Assembly: GCF_001421515.1 (NCBI RefSeq)
Contig: NZ_LMKM01000036.1
Location: 62,001-126,000, forward strand
Reading direction: 5' to 3'
DNA length: 64,000 nt
Origin: Pedobacter sp. Leaf216
GTDB lineage: Bacteria > Bacteroidota > Bacteroidia > Sphingobacteriales > Sphingobacteriaceae
This document shows positions 44,809 through 53,999 of the stretch, piece after piece. Each line of letters opens with the position of its first letter. The first letter of the stretch is position 1. The position numbers and the translations under genes were made by a program. The notes under the pieces are model-generated. The model was not told the DNA's origin. It worked only from the letters and a program-made list of their open reading frames with translations, and made no database searches.

Positions 44809-46959
44809 ATGAAACGTATCTTACCCAGCCTAATTGTACTTAGTACAGTTATGGCTTGCAATAACCCCCAAAAGAAAGAAATGAAAGCGATTAAGTGGCC
44901 CGATGCCAAAGCTCCTGTAGCAGAAATTATTCCTCACCAAAGAGTAATACATGGCGATACTGTAGTAGATAATTACTATTGGATGATCGATTACTTTAAA
45001 AAAGGTCCGGATAGTACAAAAGTTGTCAATTATTTAAAAGCCGAAAATACTTACCTCAACACAATGATGAAAAGTACAGATCAATTTCAGGCTGATCTGT
45101 TTAAAGAAATGAAGGGAAGGATAAAGGAGAAAGATGAATCTGTACCTGTTTTAAAGAACGGCTATTTTTATTATACAAGAACCGAAGATGGACAACAATA
45201 CTTTAAATATTGCCGGAAAAAGGGAAGTTTATCAGCTGCTGAAGAGGTTTTGCTAGATGTTGACGACCTTGCAAAAGGGCACACTTATTATAGTGCTACA
45301 GGTTTTAGTGTTAGTCCTGACAATAAACTTTTAGCTTTTGGTGTGGATCAGGTTTCTCGCCGCCAATACACCATTAACATTAAAAATTTAGAAACAGGAG
45401 AAATACTTAAAGATGCCATTACCAATACCGAAAGTGCAGTAGCATGGGCAAATGATAATAAAACATTTTTTTACACCTCAAAAAACCCTGTTACGCTTTT
45501 AAGTGAGAAAATTAAAAAACACACACTTGGTACGGATGCCAAAACAGATGCGGTAGTTTATGAGGAGAAAGACAACAGCAACTATATTGGCGTAATGAAA
45601 TCAAAAAACGGTCGATACATTTTCATCGGCTCACAGGGAACACTAAGCGCTGAATATAGAATGATTGATGCTGATCATCCTGAAAATGCTTTTAAAGTGT
45701 TTTCTAGCCGATCGAAAGATGTTTTATACGACATTTTGCCTGTAGACGATAAATTTTATATTATAACCAATTGGAACGCCAAAAATTTCCGCCTGATGGA
45801 ATGCCCTTTGGATAAAACAGAAAAGGAGAACTGGAAAGAGGTTATTCCAAACCGCAAAGATGTTTTACTCGAATATGGGGAAGAATTTAAAGATCATTTG
45901 GTATTATCAGAACGTAAAAACGGCTTGACAGAGCTCCGCGTACTTAAAAATGATGGGGGCGATTACTACATCAAATTTGATGAGCCTGTTTATGCTGCCG
46001 GAGTAGGTGCAAACCCGGAGTACAACAGTAAAACGCTCCGTTATTCTTACACTTCTTTAACCACACCAAGTTCTGTTTATGATTACGACCTTGATAAGAA
46101 GGATAAAAAACTAATGAAGCAACAGGAAGTTATTGGTGGCTACGATCCTAATGATTACGCAACAGAACGTGTTTTCGCTACGGCAAAGGATGGAACAAAG
46201 ATTCCGATTGCTCTGGTTTATAAAAAGGGTTTCGAAAAGAATGGACATGCGCCATTGCTGTTGTACGCTTATGGATCTTATGGAGCAAGCACCGATGCCA
46301 CTTTCTCTTCACCCAGATTAAGCCTTTTAAACCGTGGTTTCGTTTTCGCTATTGCAAATATCCGTGGCGGACAGGAAATGGGCAGACAGTGGTATGAAGA
46401 TGGCAAGCTGATGAAAAAGAAAAACACATTTACCGATTTTATTGCTGCAGGCGAATATCTTGTTGATCAAAAGTACACTTCTAAAGGTCATTTATATGCA
46501 CATGGAGGCAGCGCAGGAGGCTTATTGATGGGTGCAGTTGCCAATATGGCTCCTGGTTTATGGAACGGAATTATTGCTGATGTTCCTTTTGTAGATGTAA
46601 TTAATACCATGCTGGATGAAAGCATTCCGTTGACCACAAATGAATTTGATGAGTGGGGAAATCCTAAACAAAAAGCAGCTTACGATTATATGAAAAGCTA
46701 TTCCCCTTACGAAAATGTAGAGAAAAAGGCCTACCCGAATATGCTGGTTACCACAGGCCTGCACGATAGCCAGGTGCAGTATTTCGAACCTGCCAAATGG
46801 GTGGCTAAACTAAGGGCTACAAAAACAGATAAGAACGTACTATTGCTTAAAACCAATATGGAATTTGGCCATGGCGGCGCATCAGGCCGTTTCGATTATT
46901 TAAAAGATGTTTCCTTACGGTGGGCATTTTTGTTCTCGCTGGAGGGGATAACGAAATAA
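44809..46959 (+). CDS. Prolyl oligopeptidase-family (S9) lipoprotein peptidase
   Basis: 716 residues from the ATG at 44809 (MKRILPSLIVL), which yields a lipoprotein signal with lipobox VMAC; the upstream TTG at 44764 is rejected. N-terminal beta-propeller (about 70-430) and a C-terminal alpha/beta-hydrolase domain (about 450-716) with catalytic Ser in GGSAGGLLMG (about 568), Asp in TTGLHDSQV (about 651) and His in EFGHGGASGR (about 687). Similar to oligopeptidase B/PtrB types. It probably degrades peptides in the periplasm. The upstream spacer is made of word-like repeats. Confidence 0.93.
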   Translation: MKRILPSLIVLSTVMACNNPQKKEMKAIKWPDAKAPVAEIIPHQRVIHGDTVVDNYYWMIDYFKKGPDSTKVVNYLKAENTYLNTMMKSTDQFQADLFKEMKGRIKEKDESVPVLKNGYFYYTRTEDGQQYFKYCRKKGSLSAAEEVLLDVDDLAKGHTYYSATGFSVSPDNKLLAFGVDQVSRRQYTINIKNLETGEILKDAITNTESAVAWANDNKTFFYTSKNPVTLLSEKIKKHTLGTDAKTDAVVYEEKDNSNYIGVMKSKNGRYIFIGSQGTLSAEYRMIDADHPENAFKVFSSRSKDVLYDILPVDDKFYIITNWNAKNFRLMECPLDKTEKENWKEVIPNRKDVLLEYGEEFKDHLVLSERKNGLTELRVLKNDGGDYYIKFDEPVYAAGVGANPEYNSKTLRYSYTSLTTPSSVYDYDLDKKDKKLMKQQEVIGGYDPNDYATERVFATAKDGTKIPIALVYKKGFEKNGHAPLLLYAYGSYGASTDATFSSPRLSLLNRGFVFAIANIRGGQEMGRQWYEDGKLMKKKNTFTDFIAAGEYLVDQKYTSKGHLYAHGGSAGGLLMGAVANMAPGLWNGIIADVPFVDVINTMLDESIPLTTNEFDEWGNPKQKAAYDYMKSYSPYENVEKKAYPNMLVTTGLHDSQVQYFEPAKWVAKLRATKTDKNVLLLKTNMEFGHGGASGRFDYLKDVSLRWAFLFSLEGITK

Positions 46960-46973
46960 TTTTTTTACCCGGT

Positions 46974-47003
46974 TCGTCATTTCCGCCTGAGCGGGAATGA
47001 CGA
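46974..47003. repeat. Inverted repeat CGTCATTTCCGC type
   Basis: TCGTCATTTCCGC (46974-46986), loop CTGA, GCGGGAATGACGA (46991-47003), one wobble position. It resembles widespread GTCATTCCCGC...GCGGGAATGAC intergenic palindromes and shares only the CGTCAT ends with the proB-proA element. It lies 14 bp after the S9 peptidase stop and may act as a terminator-like 3' structure. Confidence 0.7.
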
Positions 47004-47042
47004 CCACCCTTTTTAAAATATAAATCAAGCTAAAACCCCACA

Positions 47043-47495
47043 ATGAACACCAAACTAAAAACACTCCAAATTATCCATCTTGCCTTATGCTCAGGGGTTT
47101 TCCTTTTTGCATTGGTAACCATTTTTCTAAATCGCGAAATGATGTTTTTCGATGCCAATCCTAAAACCACATCACCCTTTAACCCAATATTTCCGATCAT
47201 GGGTTTGATCACGATTTCTGCAAGTATCTTTTTTCATAGAAATTTAATGGCAAAAATTAATAAAAATGCACCTGTCGATACAAAAATCAATATGTATCAA
47301 AGTGCATTTATCATTAGCTCAGCGATGCTGGAAGGAGGTGCGCTTTTTAACATTGTTGGTTTTTTTATCACACATAATTCGTTCTTTTTGATTTTTGCTG
47401 CGGCAAATTTTGCTTTTTTGGTACTTAAAAGGCCAACTAAAGATAAATTGATCTCCACTTTACAATTGCAATATCCAGATACAGAGTCATTGTGA
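47043..47495 (+). CDS. Small integral membrane protein, function unknown
   Basis: 150 residues with about four membrane segments: near 8-28 (LQIIHLALCSGVFLFALVTI), 47-64 (IFPIMGLITISASIFF), 87-108 (SAFIISSAMLEGGALFNIVGF) and 112-128 (FFLIFAAANFAFLVL). Short basic cytoplasmic loops and a polar C-terminus. Similar four-helix proteins are common in Bacteroidota without known role. It lies just before the M16 peptidase gene on the same strand. Confidence 0.78.
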   Translation: MNTKLKTLQIIHLALCSGVFLFALVTIFLNREMMFFDANPKTTSPFNPIFPIMGLITISASIFFHRNLMAKINKNAPVDTKINMYQSAFIISSAMLEGGALFNIVGFFITHNSFFLIFAAANFAFLVLKRPTKDKLISTLQLQYPDTESL

Positions 47496-47506
47496 GCAAA
47501 TAGCCT

Positions 47507-47514
47507 TATCTTTG
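47507..47514 (+). promoter_or_regulatory. -7 box candidate for the M16 peptidase gene
   Basis: TATCTTTG fits TAnnTTTG but lies only 7 bp before the ATG, implying an almost leaderless mRNA. The best upstream TTG is at a shorter distance than usual. Confidence 0.35.
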
Positions 47515-47521
47515 CCCTTCA

Positions 47522-48754
47522 ATGGAATACAATGTTCACACTTTGCCAAACGGTATACGCTTATTGCATGTGCCTTCGGCCTCTGCCATATCACACGCCT
47601 GCGTTATCGTAAATACCGGCTCTCGCGATGAGCCGGAAAATAAAGCAGGTTTAGCGCATTTTATCGAACACCTGATTTTTAAAAGAACTGAAAAACGCAG
47701 TACCAATCAGATTTTAAACCGCTTAGAAAGTGTTGGTGCTGATTTAAATGCCTATACCACAAAGGAATATACCTGCATACATGCTTCTTTTTTAAACCCT
47801 TATCTGGATAGAACTTTAGATCTTTTCAACGATATTCTGTTCCACTCTACTTTTCCCGAAGAGGAAATGGATAAAGAGAAAAGTGTAATCCTGGATGAGA
47901 TTTCTTCTTACCTGGATCAACCTGAAGAAGCCATTAACGATGATTTTGAAGACATGCTTTTTGCAGGGCATCCACTTGGCAACAACATTTTGGGCACAAC
48001 TGAAACGGTGCAGCATTTTACCCGCGAAGATGTAATTAATTTTAGAAAAGCCAACTACCGAACAAATGAAATTGTAGTGGCTATTTTAGGAAATTATACC
48101 CTAAACAGCGTAGTTAGCAAGGGCAGCAAACATTTTGCCAATGTTGAAGAAAATAATCCCGATAAAGCCAGGTTAAAACCAACCGTACTATCACAAAGCA
48201 ATACCACCATTTACAAACCGATTATGCAGGCACACTGCATTTTGGGCACCCAGGCTTATTCTACCCATCAGGAGAAAAAGGTACCCTTAATGCTGTTGAA
48301 CAATTATTTTGGTGGTAACGGAATGAGTTCGGTTTTAAACCTGCAGATTAGAGAGAAATATGGGATAGCGTACACAATAGAATCTAATTTTTCTCCATTA
48401 AGCGATACGGGTATTTTTTCAATTTATTTTGGAACAGATAAAGAAAAACAGACCAAAGCACTTTCTCTGATTTTTAAAGAAATTAAAAGGCTTAGAGAAC
48501 ATCCCTTAAATGAACTTCAATTGCAAAAAGCAAAAAACAAGTTTATAGGGCAAATTGCCTTGGGAGAAGAAAATAGAATCGGACTAATTATTTCGATGGC
48601 AAAAAGCCTGATCGATCACAATAAAATAGATTCTTTAGAAACTGTTTTTGAGAAAATAAATGCAGTTACCACCAAAGAAATGGCCGATGTGGTGCATGAA
48701 ATATTAGATATTGAGCACCTGAATATCTTTACTTTCTGCCCAATAGAGGAATAA
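47522..48754 (+). CDS. M16-family zinc peptidase (processing-peptidase type)
   Basis: 410 residues. The inverted zinc motif HFIEH (residues 46-50) is complete, with the third ligand Glu in DEISSYLDQPEEAINDDFE (about 118-136). The C-terminal half has the typical YFGGNGMSSVLNLQIREKYGIAYTIES segment (about 262-288, shown in full family form). No signal peptide, so cytoplasmic. M16 single-domain enzymes usually act as homodimers or with an inactive partner; no partner gene is adjacent. Confidence 0.92.
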   Translation: MEYNVHTLPNGIRLLHVPSASAISHACVIVNTGSRDEPENKAGLAHFIEHLIFKRTEKRSTNQILNRLESVGADLNAYTTKEYTCIHASFLNPYLDRTLDLFNDILFHSTFPEEEMDKEKSVILDEISSYLDQPEEAINDDFEDMLFAGHPLGNNILGTTETVQHFTREDVINFRKANYRTNEIVVAILGNYTLNSVVSKGSKHFANVEENNPDKARLKPTVLSQSNTTIYKPIMQAHCILGTQAYSTHQEKKVPLMLLNNYFGGNGMSSVLNLQIREKYGIAYTIESNFSPLSDTGIFSIYFGTDKEKQTKALSLIFKEIKRLREHPLNELQLQKAKNKFIGQIALGEENRIGLIISMAKSLIDHNKIDSLETVFEKINAVTTKEMADVVHEILDIEHLNIFTFCPIEE

Positions 48755-48833
48755 TTCTTATTTTTGTAAAAAAATGCTCGTGCATTGCTTTACTTTTTCG
48801 TTATTGCAAGGTACAAAGCAACAATACAACAAT

Positions 48834-48850
48834 CGCTGGTTCAACCAGCG
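48834..48850. repeat. Short palindrome upstream of def
   Basis: CGCTGGTTCAACCAGCG is a near-perfect 17-bp palindrome with C at its centre, 51 bp before the def ATG. It is not followed by T, so is not a typical terminator. Operator or 5'-UTR hairpin are possible. Confidence 0.5.
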
Positions 48851-48900
48851 CATTAAAACTGCTTCGTACCCGTAATGAAGGACGACATAAATATTATACA

Positions 48901-49461
48901 ATGAAATTACCAATAGTAGCATACGGCGATCCTGTTTTAAAAAAGGTAGGAACCGATATTGATAAAGATTATCCAGAACTAAAACAATTGATCAGCGATA
49001 TGTTCGACACCATGTATTACGCAAATGGTGTAGGTTTGGCCGCTCCTCAGATTGGCTTGCCTATCCGTTTGTTTATTGTAGATACCGGTGAAGATGAAGA
49101 TGGCAAACCTGGTTATAAAAAAGTATTTATCAACGCCGAAATTTTAGAAGAAACCGGAGAAGCCTGGAGTTTTAACGAAGGCTGTTTGAGTATTCCTGAT
49201 ATCCGCGAAAACATTATGCGCAAGCCTAATATCAAAATTACTTATTTTGATGAAAACTGGGTAGAGCATACTGAAGATGTAGACGGAATGCCAGCACGCG
49301 TAATCCAACATGAATACGACCATATTGAAGGTAAATTATTTACCGACAAAGTAAGTGTGCTCCGTAAAACCATGCTTAAAAGCAAGCTGGATGCGATTTC
49401 GAAAGGAAATATCAAAACGGATTACAAAATGAAGTTTCCGAATAAAAGTAAGAAAAGATAA
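48901..49461 (+). CDS. def: Peptide deformylase
   Basis: 186 residues, normal length. Removes the N-formyl group from new proteins using Fe2+. The three class motifs are intact: GVGLAAPQIG (about 44-53), EGCLSIPD (about 99-106, metal-binding Cys) and QHEYDHIEG (about 138-146, two His ligands and catalytic Glu). A Lys-rich C-terminal tail follows (FPNKSKKR). Single gene with a downstream terminator at 49480-49510. Confidence 0.96.
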   Translation: MKLPIVAYGDPVLKKVGTDIDKDYPELKQLISDMFDTMYYANGVGLAAPQIGLPIRLFIVDTGEDEDGKPGYKKVFINAEILEETGEAWSFNEGCLSIPDIRENIMRKPNIKITYFDENWVEHTEDVDGMPARVIQHEYDHIEGKLFTDKVSVLRKTMLKSKLDAISKGNIKTDYKMKFPNKSKKR

Positions 49462-49479
49462 GTTTTAATGTAAGATATC

Positions 49480-49510
49480 AAAGGGAAAGTGGAAACATTT
49501 TCCCTTTTTT
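49480..49510 (+). terminator. Intrinsic terminator of def
   Basis: AAAGGGAAA (49480-49488), 10-base loop, TTTCCCTTT (49499-49507) running into T to 49510. Confidence 0.75.
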
Positions 49511-49600
49511 ATTTAAGGTTCGTCGCTATTAATTGCTCTTATACGTCTAAAATAAAATTAAGGTAATAATTATCTTTTGCAATGGACCTCTGTACCCAGA

Positions 49601-50236
49601 CTAATTCGTCCGGCTCTTATCGCCATCAAAGATCTGCTGCATCAGCTTGCCCCAGGCAAAAGGGTTAAGTAGGGGGTTGGTTTGCACCATGTTCTTATTG
49701 ATCATCCTATCAAAATTATACCTGTAATTCTGACTTCCGATTTCTTGCCCATCACGCGGTAAGGTTTGTATTAAACCATCAATTGAGGAACGGGAGAGGT
49801 TCTTTTTGGCAATGGCCATATCATCATCCGCCAGTTTCATTGATAAAAACTCGCGGGTAAATTCTTCTGTTGTGGCCCAAGGGAAAACACGTACTGATGG
49901 TAAATCAATCACATTGGCTTTTAATTTAACCATAATGGTGTACTTACTATCAGGGGTACTTTCCGGAATTACTGTAGAAAATTTTTTGTAACCAATAGCG
50001 GTAAATAAAATGGTATCGCCAGGGTTTACAATAAAAGTAAAATACCCTCTATAATCAGCACCAACCCTTTTACTCTTGGCAGAAAGATTGGTGATGGTAA
50101 CATAAGGAATCACATTTGAACTATCAATATCGGTAATAATCCCAGAAAATTGGATGAGTTTATCCTGTGCCGGCTTTTGTTGCGCAAAAGCGGTTACAGA
50201 AAAAATTAAGCAAATCAGGGCAATACAATATCTCAT
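49601..50236 (-). CDS. Exported carboxypeptidase-regulatory-like domain protein
   Basis: 211 residues with signal peptide (1-18, ending AFAQ). Residues about 28-110 form a CarboxypepD_reg-like domain (IQFSGIITDIDSSNVIPYVTITN, YRGYFTFIVNPGDTILFTAIGYKK). The C-terminal part (about 115-205) has no named domain. Same plan as the protein at 27523-28275. It follows the nfu gene on the minus strand with 53 bp between, so may be co-transcribed with mrp-nfu. Function unknown. Confidence 0.8.
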   Translation of the reverse strand: MRYCIALICLIFSVTAFAQQKPAQDKLIQFSGIITDIDSSNVIPYVTITNLSAKSKRVGADYRGYFTFIVNPGDTILFTAIGYKKFSTVIPESTPDSKYTIMVKLKANVIDLPSVRVFPWATTEEFTREFLSMKLADDDMAIAKKNLSRSSIDGLIQTLPRDGQEIGSQNYRYNFDRMINKNMVQTNPLLNPFAWGKLMQQIFDGDKSRTN

Positions 50237-50289
50237 TAAGACAAAAGTAATTTTATTAATAAAACTTCCTTGTTAAATAGTGTTAAAGC

Positions 50290-50535
50290 TTAATCCTGCT
50301 CGGCCATGTTTACGGCTACAACTGAAGTGATCTGTGGAACGGCTTTCATAATTGCCTGTTCAATACCAGATTTCATAGTCATGAAACTCATCGGGCAAGA
50401 ACCACAGTTGCCTAAAAGCTTAAGCTTTACCGTTCCTTCTGATGTAATTTCTTCAACAGAAACATCACCTCCATCAGCCTTTAAATATGGCCTGATAGTT
50501 TCCAATGCCTGTTCTACTTGTTCTGTTAAATTCAT
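50290..50535 (-). CDS. NifU C-terminal-domain iron-sulphur protein (Nfu type)
   Basis: 81 residues forming only the NifU C-terminal domain: VEQALETIRPYLKADGGDVSV (about 6-26), then LKLLGNCGSCPMSFMTMK with the cluster-binding CxxC (about 42-45 of the motif) and IEQAIMKAVPQI. Such proteins bind a bridging 4Fe-4S cluster and pass it to targets. It lies 34 bp downstream of the Mrp ATPase gene, supporting a joint role in Fe-S cluster delivery. Confidence 0.9.
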   Translation of the reverse strand: MNLTEQVEQALETIRPYLKADGGDVSVEEITSEGTVKLKLLGNCGSCPMSFMTMKSGIEQAIMKAVPQITSVVAVNMAEQD

Positions 50536-50569
50536 TATATATATTTTAATTTATAAAAATAGTAATTTT

Positions 50570-51646
50570 TTAGCAATTCACCATTTGCGCATTGTTGATG
50601 GATATCTGCTGTGCAATTTTACTTGCAATATCACCAAATATAACATCCAACAGAGGGTTTTGGTTCAAAGCAACCGGTTTTCCGTTATCTCCGGCTTCCG
50701 AAATACTTTGTATAATCGGAATTTCACCTAAAAATGGCACATCAAAGCGTTCAGCAAGTTTAGTACCGCCACCTTTTCCGAAGATATAATATTTATTCTC
50801 AGGCAATTCTGCAGGAGTAAAATACGACATGTTTTCTATAACACCTAAAATTGGAATATTAATTCCTGGCATCCTGAACATAGCTAAACCCTTGTGGGTA
50901 TCGGCAAGTGCTACCTGTTGAGGTGTGGTAACCACCACCGCGCCAGAAATAGGGAAACTTTGAGTTATGGTAATGTGGATATCGCCCGTTCCCGGTGGAA
51001 GATCTACGATCAGATAATCCAATTCGCCCCAATTTGTATCGTTGAACAACTGCTTTACCGCGTTAGATGCCATTGGTCCGCGCCATGGCACAGGTTGGCC
51101 CGGATCTGCAAAAAAACCCAGCGACAATAACTTGATTCCGTATTTTTCGATCGGTAAAATTTTTGTTTTCCCGTCTGCAGTTTCTTCAGCTCCAGGCTTG
51201 GCATCAACAAGATCGAACATCGTGGGTACCGATGGCCCGTAAATATCGGCATCGATTAGGCCCACTTTAGCACCATCTTTAGCCAATACAACCGCCAAAT
51301 TGCTTGCCACTGTTGATTTACCAACGCCACCTTTGCCAGATGAAACCAAAATGATGTTTTTGATGTTATCTAACGATGATGAATTGGTTGGCTGGGTAAC
51401 CCTCGACGTTACATTGATGATTACTTCTGCCGTTTGCGAAACAAAATGTTTGATTGCATTTGTACAGGCATTTTTCAACATCTCCTTCATAGGACATGCT
51501 GGTGTAGTAAGCTCTAATGTAAAATTTACCTGGTTATCCGTTATCTGTAAATCTTTAATCATGTTTAAAGTAACCAGATCTTTTTTAAGATCGGGATCTT
51601 CAACATTTTTAAGCGCATCTAAAACTTGTTGCGGGCTAATCTGCAT
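50570..51646 (-). CDS. apbC: Mrp/NBP35 (ApbC) family P-loop ATPase for Fe-S cluster delivery
   Basis: 358 residues. N-terminal MIP18/DUF59 domain (about 3-80; DALKNVEDPDLKKDLVTLNM, TTPACPMKEMLKNACTNA) and a C-terminal MinD-like ATPase with deviant Walker A SSGKGGVGKSTVASNLA (about 98-114), DADIYGPSVPTMF, DYLIVDLPPGTGDIHITI and VTTPQQVALAD. The loop after VIENMSYF reads TPAELPENKYYIFGKGGG and lacks the CxxC that E. coli ApbC has there; this may be a Bacteroidota feature. First gene of an mrp-nfu pair, divergent from the GT51 fusion gene. A TAATTTTG box lies on the minus strand at 51663-51670. Confidence 0.93.
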   Translation of the reverse strand: MQISPQQVLDALKNVEDPDLKKDLVTLNMIKDLQITDNQVNFTLELTTPACPMKEMLKNACTNAIKHFVSQTAEVIINVTSRVTQPTNSSSLDNIKNIILVSSGKGGVGKSTVASNLAVVLAKDGAKVGLIDADIYGPSVPTMFDLVDAKPGAEETADGKTKILPIEKYGIKLLSLGFFADPGQPVPWRGPMASNAVKQLFNDTNWGELDYLIVDLPPGTGDIHITITQSFPISGAVVVTTPQQVALADTHKGLAMFRMPGINIPILGVIENMSYFTPAELPENKYYIFGKGGGTKLAERFDVPFLGEIPIIQSISEAGDNGKPVALNQNPLLDVIFGDIASKIAQQISINNAQMVNC

Positions 51647-51777
51647 GGTATTAATTTAAATTCAAAATTAACAAAACATAGCCATAAATACTTTTATTTA
51701 GGCTTTTTAACTGTAATTTTAACACGAAATAAACATTTAATTGTTACGTTTAAGCAATTAACCATTTTAACGACTAT

Positions 51778-53937
51778 ATGCGAATACCAAAAATTAAGAT
51801 CCCCAAAAAATATTTAAAAATCGGAGCCTGGGTTTTAGGTGTTTTTTTAGTTGTTTGTATCGCTTTGGGTGCTGTAGCGTATAGCAAAAGGGAAGCACTT
51901 CTTAAAAAAATGGTGGCGAAGGCAATAGCAAAGGCCGATAAAGATTATGGCTTAGAAGTTAAAATTGGCTCCGCTGGCTTTACAGGCCTTAGTACCGTAA
52001 AAATGACGAACATTTCTGTTGTTCCTAAAGAGCGCGATACCCTCTCCAACATTGGTGAGTTAAGTGTAGGCGTAAAGCTTCTTCCTCTTATTTTTGGCAA
52101 TGTAAAGCTCTCAGAAGTAAAACTGAACGATGGTTTTGTGAGTGTGGTGCTTAAAGACTCTACCACGAATATCGATTTCATTTTAAAAAGAAAAAAGAAG
52201 GACAGCACAGAAAACAAGGGCAAGGTTAACCTATCAGAAATAGCGAGCAATATTTTAAATCAGGTTTTATATAAAATACCTGATGATATGGATGTACAGA
52301 ACATGATTTTTAAATTAAACGATCATGATACCGCCAAATTAAGTTTTGCAACCATGGCAACAATAGATGGTGGCGACTTAAAATCGGCAATAAATGTAAA
52401 TAATGGCGAATCTACCTGGCATGTTGATGGTTATGTAAATCCAGGCAGTAAAGAGTTGCGGTTTACGGCTTATGCGGATGGAAAAAAACTCGAATTGCCC
52501 TACCTAAACAATAAATTACACGCAAAATTAAGCTTCGACACCCTTCAAACAGAACTTAAAAACGCAAAATACAGTGGAGATGATTATAAAATTTCTGGTT
52601 CATGGTCGGTAAAAAACATGTTGATCAATCAACCCCGGATTGCTTCAAATGATATTATTGTACAACATGCAAAATTGGATGCAGATATTCTGGTCGGACC
52701 AAATTACATTACGCTCGACAGCACTTCAACAGCATTCCTTAAAAATGCTCAGATTCATCCCTACGTTAAATACACACTGGGTAAAAACAAAATTTATGAG
52801 TTAAAGCTAAATGCCGAGGAACAAGATGCACAAGGCGTTTTAGATGCGTTTCCACAAGGCTTATTCGAATCGTTGGAAGGACTAAAAGTACAAGGAAAAG
52901 TTAAATACAACCTTAATTTTTATTTGGATACGAAAATTCCGGATAGCGTTCGGTTCAGCTCTACATTAACTCCGGTAAACTTTAAAATTGTACAATGGGG
53001 TAAAACCAATTTACAAAAAATAAACAGCCCATTCGTTTATACGCCTTATGAGTACGGCAAGCCCATGCGCGACATTACCATTGGCCCATCTAACCCAAAC
53101 TTTACCCCATTATCTGCTATTTCGAAAAACTTCATCAATGCCGTATTAACTGCAGAAGATCCTTCATTTTTTACGCACAATGGTTTTGTTGAAGAATCTA
53201 TCCGTAAATCTATTGCGGTGAATTTTAAAGAAAAGAAATTTAAACGCGGTGGCAGTACCATCAGTATGCAGCTGGTTAAAAATGTTTATTTAAGCCGGCA
53301 GAAAACCCTGGCCCGCAAGGCAGAAGAGATCTTAATTGTTTGGCTTATTGAGCACAACCACCTGGTAAGCAAACAGCGGATGTTGGAGGTTTATTTCAAT
53401 ATTATGGAATTAGGCCAAAACATTTATGGAATAGGAGAGGCATCAAGGTATTATTTTGGAAAACAACCTGCTGATTTAACCATTGGCGATGGATTGTTTC
53501 TGGCCAGCATTGTGCCTAAACCAAAAGCTTCTATGTATAAATTTATGGCCGATGGAAGCTTAAAACCTTACATGTTTAATTATTTCAGGTTTATGGGAAA
53601 TATTATGGCAAGAAGGGGCCTAGTAGCCAGCGATACTTCTGGTTATGGTTTTTATAATGTTCGTTTAAGAGAGGGCTTACGTAGGTATTTGGCTCCAGAT
53701 ACTGCAGTTATCGATACCAATGCTTTTGATGATGACGGAGATGGATTGCCTGTTGTAATTGTACACGATAAAAATAAAAGTTTCTTCGAACGCCTTTTTG
53801 GTGGAGGAGCTAAAAAGGATACCGCAAGCAAACCGGTAACTACTCCGGCAGATACCACCAAAACAAAAAAACAATTGAGACAGGAGCGCAGGGAAGAACG
53901 AAGAAGACAGAAAGAACTGGAAAAAACGCAACAGTAA
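51778..53937 (+). CDS. Peptidoglycan glycosyltransferase (GT51) fused to AsmA-like domain
   Basis: 719 residues. One N-terminal membrane anchor (about 17-38), then an AsmA/DUF748-like beta-rich part (about 45-420; KIGSAGFTGLSTVKMTNISV, LSEVKLNDGFVSVVLKDS). The GT51 domain is at about 430-620 with all motifs: AEDPSFFTHNGF (catalytic Glu about 459), GGSTISMQLVKN, RKAEEILIVWLIE, VYFNIMELGQNIYGIGEAS and ASIVPKP. No transpeptidase domain follows; instead there is a basic Lys/Arg/Glu-rich C-terminal tail. It polymerises lipid II like a monofunctional transglycosylase. The role of the AsmA-like part is unknown. Confidence 0.9.
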   Translation: MRIPKIKIPKKYLKIGAWVLGVFLVVCIALGAVAYSKREALLKKMVAKAIAKADKDYGLEVKIGSAGFTGLSTVKMTNISVVPKERDTLSNIGELSVGVKLLPLIFGNVKLSEVKLNDGFVSVVLKDSTTNIDFILKRKKKDSTENKGKVNLSEIASNILNQVLYKIPDDMDVQNMIFKLNDHDTAKLSFATMATIDGGDLKSAINVNNGESTWHVDGYVNPGSKELRFTAYADGKKLELPYLNNKLHAKLSFDTLQTELKNAKYSGDDYKISGSWSVKNMLINQPRIASNDIIVQHAKLDADILVGPNYITLDSTSTAFLKNAQIHPYVKYTLGKNKIYELKLNAEEQDAQGVLDAFPQGLFESLEGLKVQGKVKYNLNFYLDTKIPDSVRFSSTLTPVNFKIVQWGKTNLQKINSPFVYTPYEYGKPMRDITIGPSNPNFTPLSAISKNFINAVLTAEDPSFFTHNGFVEESIRKSIAVNFKEKKFKRGGSTISMQLVKNVYLSRQKTLARKAEEILIVWLIEHNHLVSKQRMLEVYFNIMELGQNIYGIGEASRYYFGKQPADLTIGDGLFLASIVPKPKASMYKFMADGSLKPYMFNYFRFMGNIMARRGLVASDTSGYGFYNVRLREGLRRYLAPDTAVIDTNAFDDDGDGLPVVIVHDKNKSFFERLFGGGAKKDTASKPVTTPADTTKTKKQLRQERREERRRQKELEKTQQ

Positions 53938-53999
53938 TTAGTTGGAAATTTTTAGTTTACTAGTTCTACAAACAATAATTTAAACCATTTAACGGCAGC

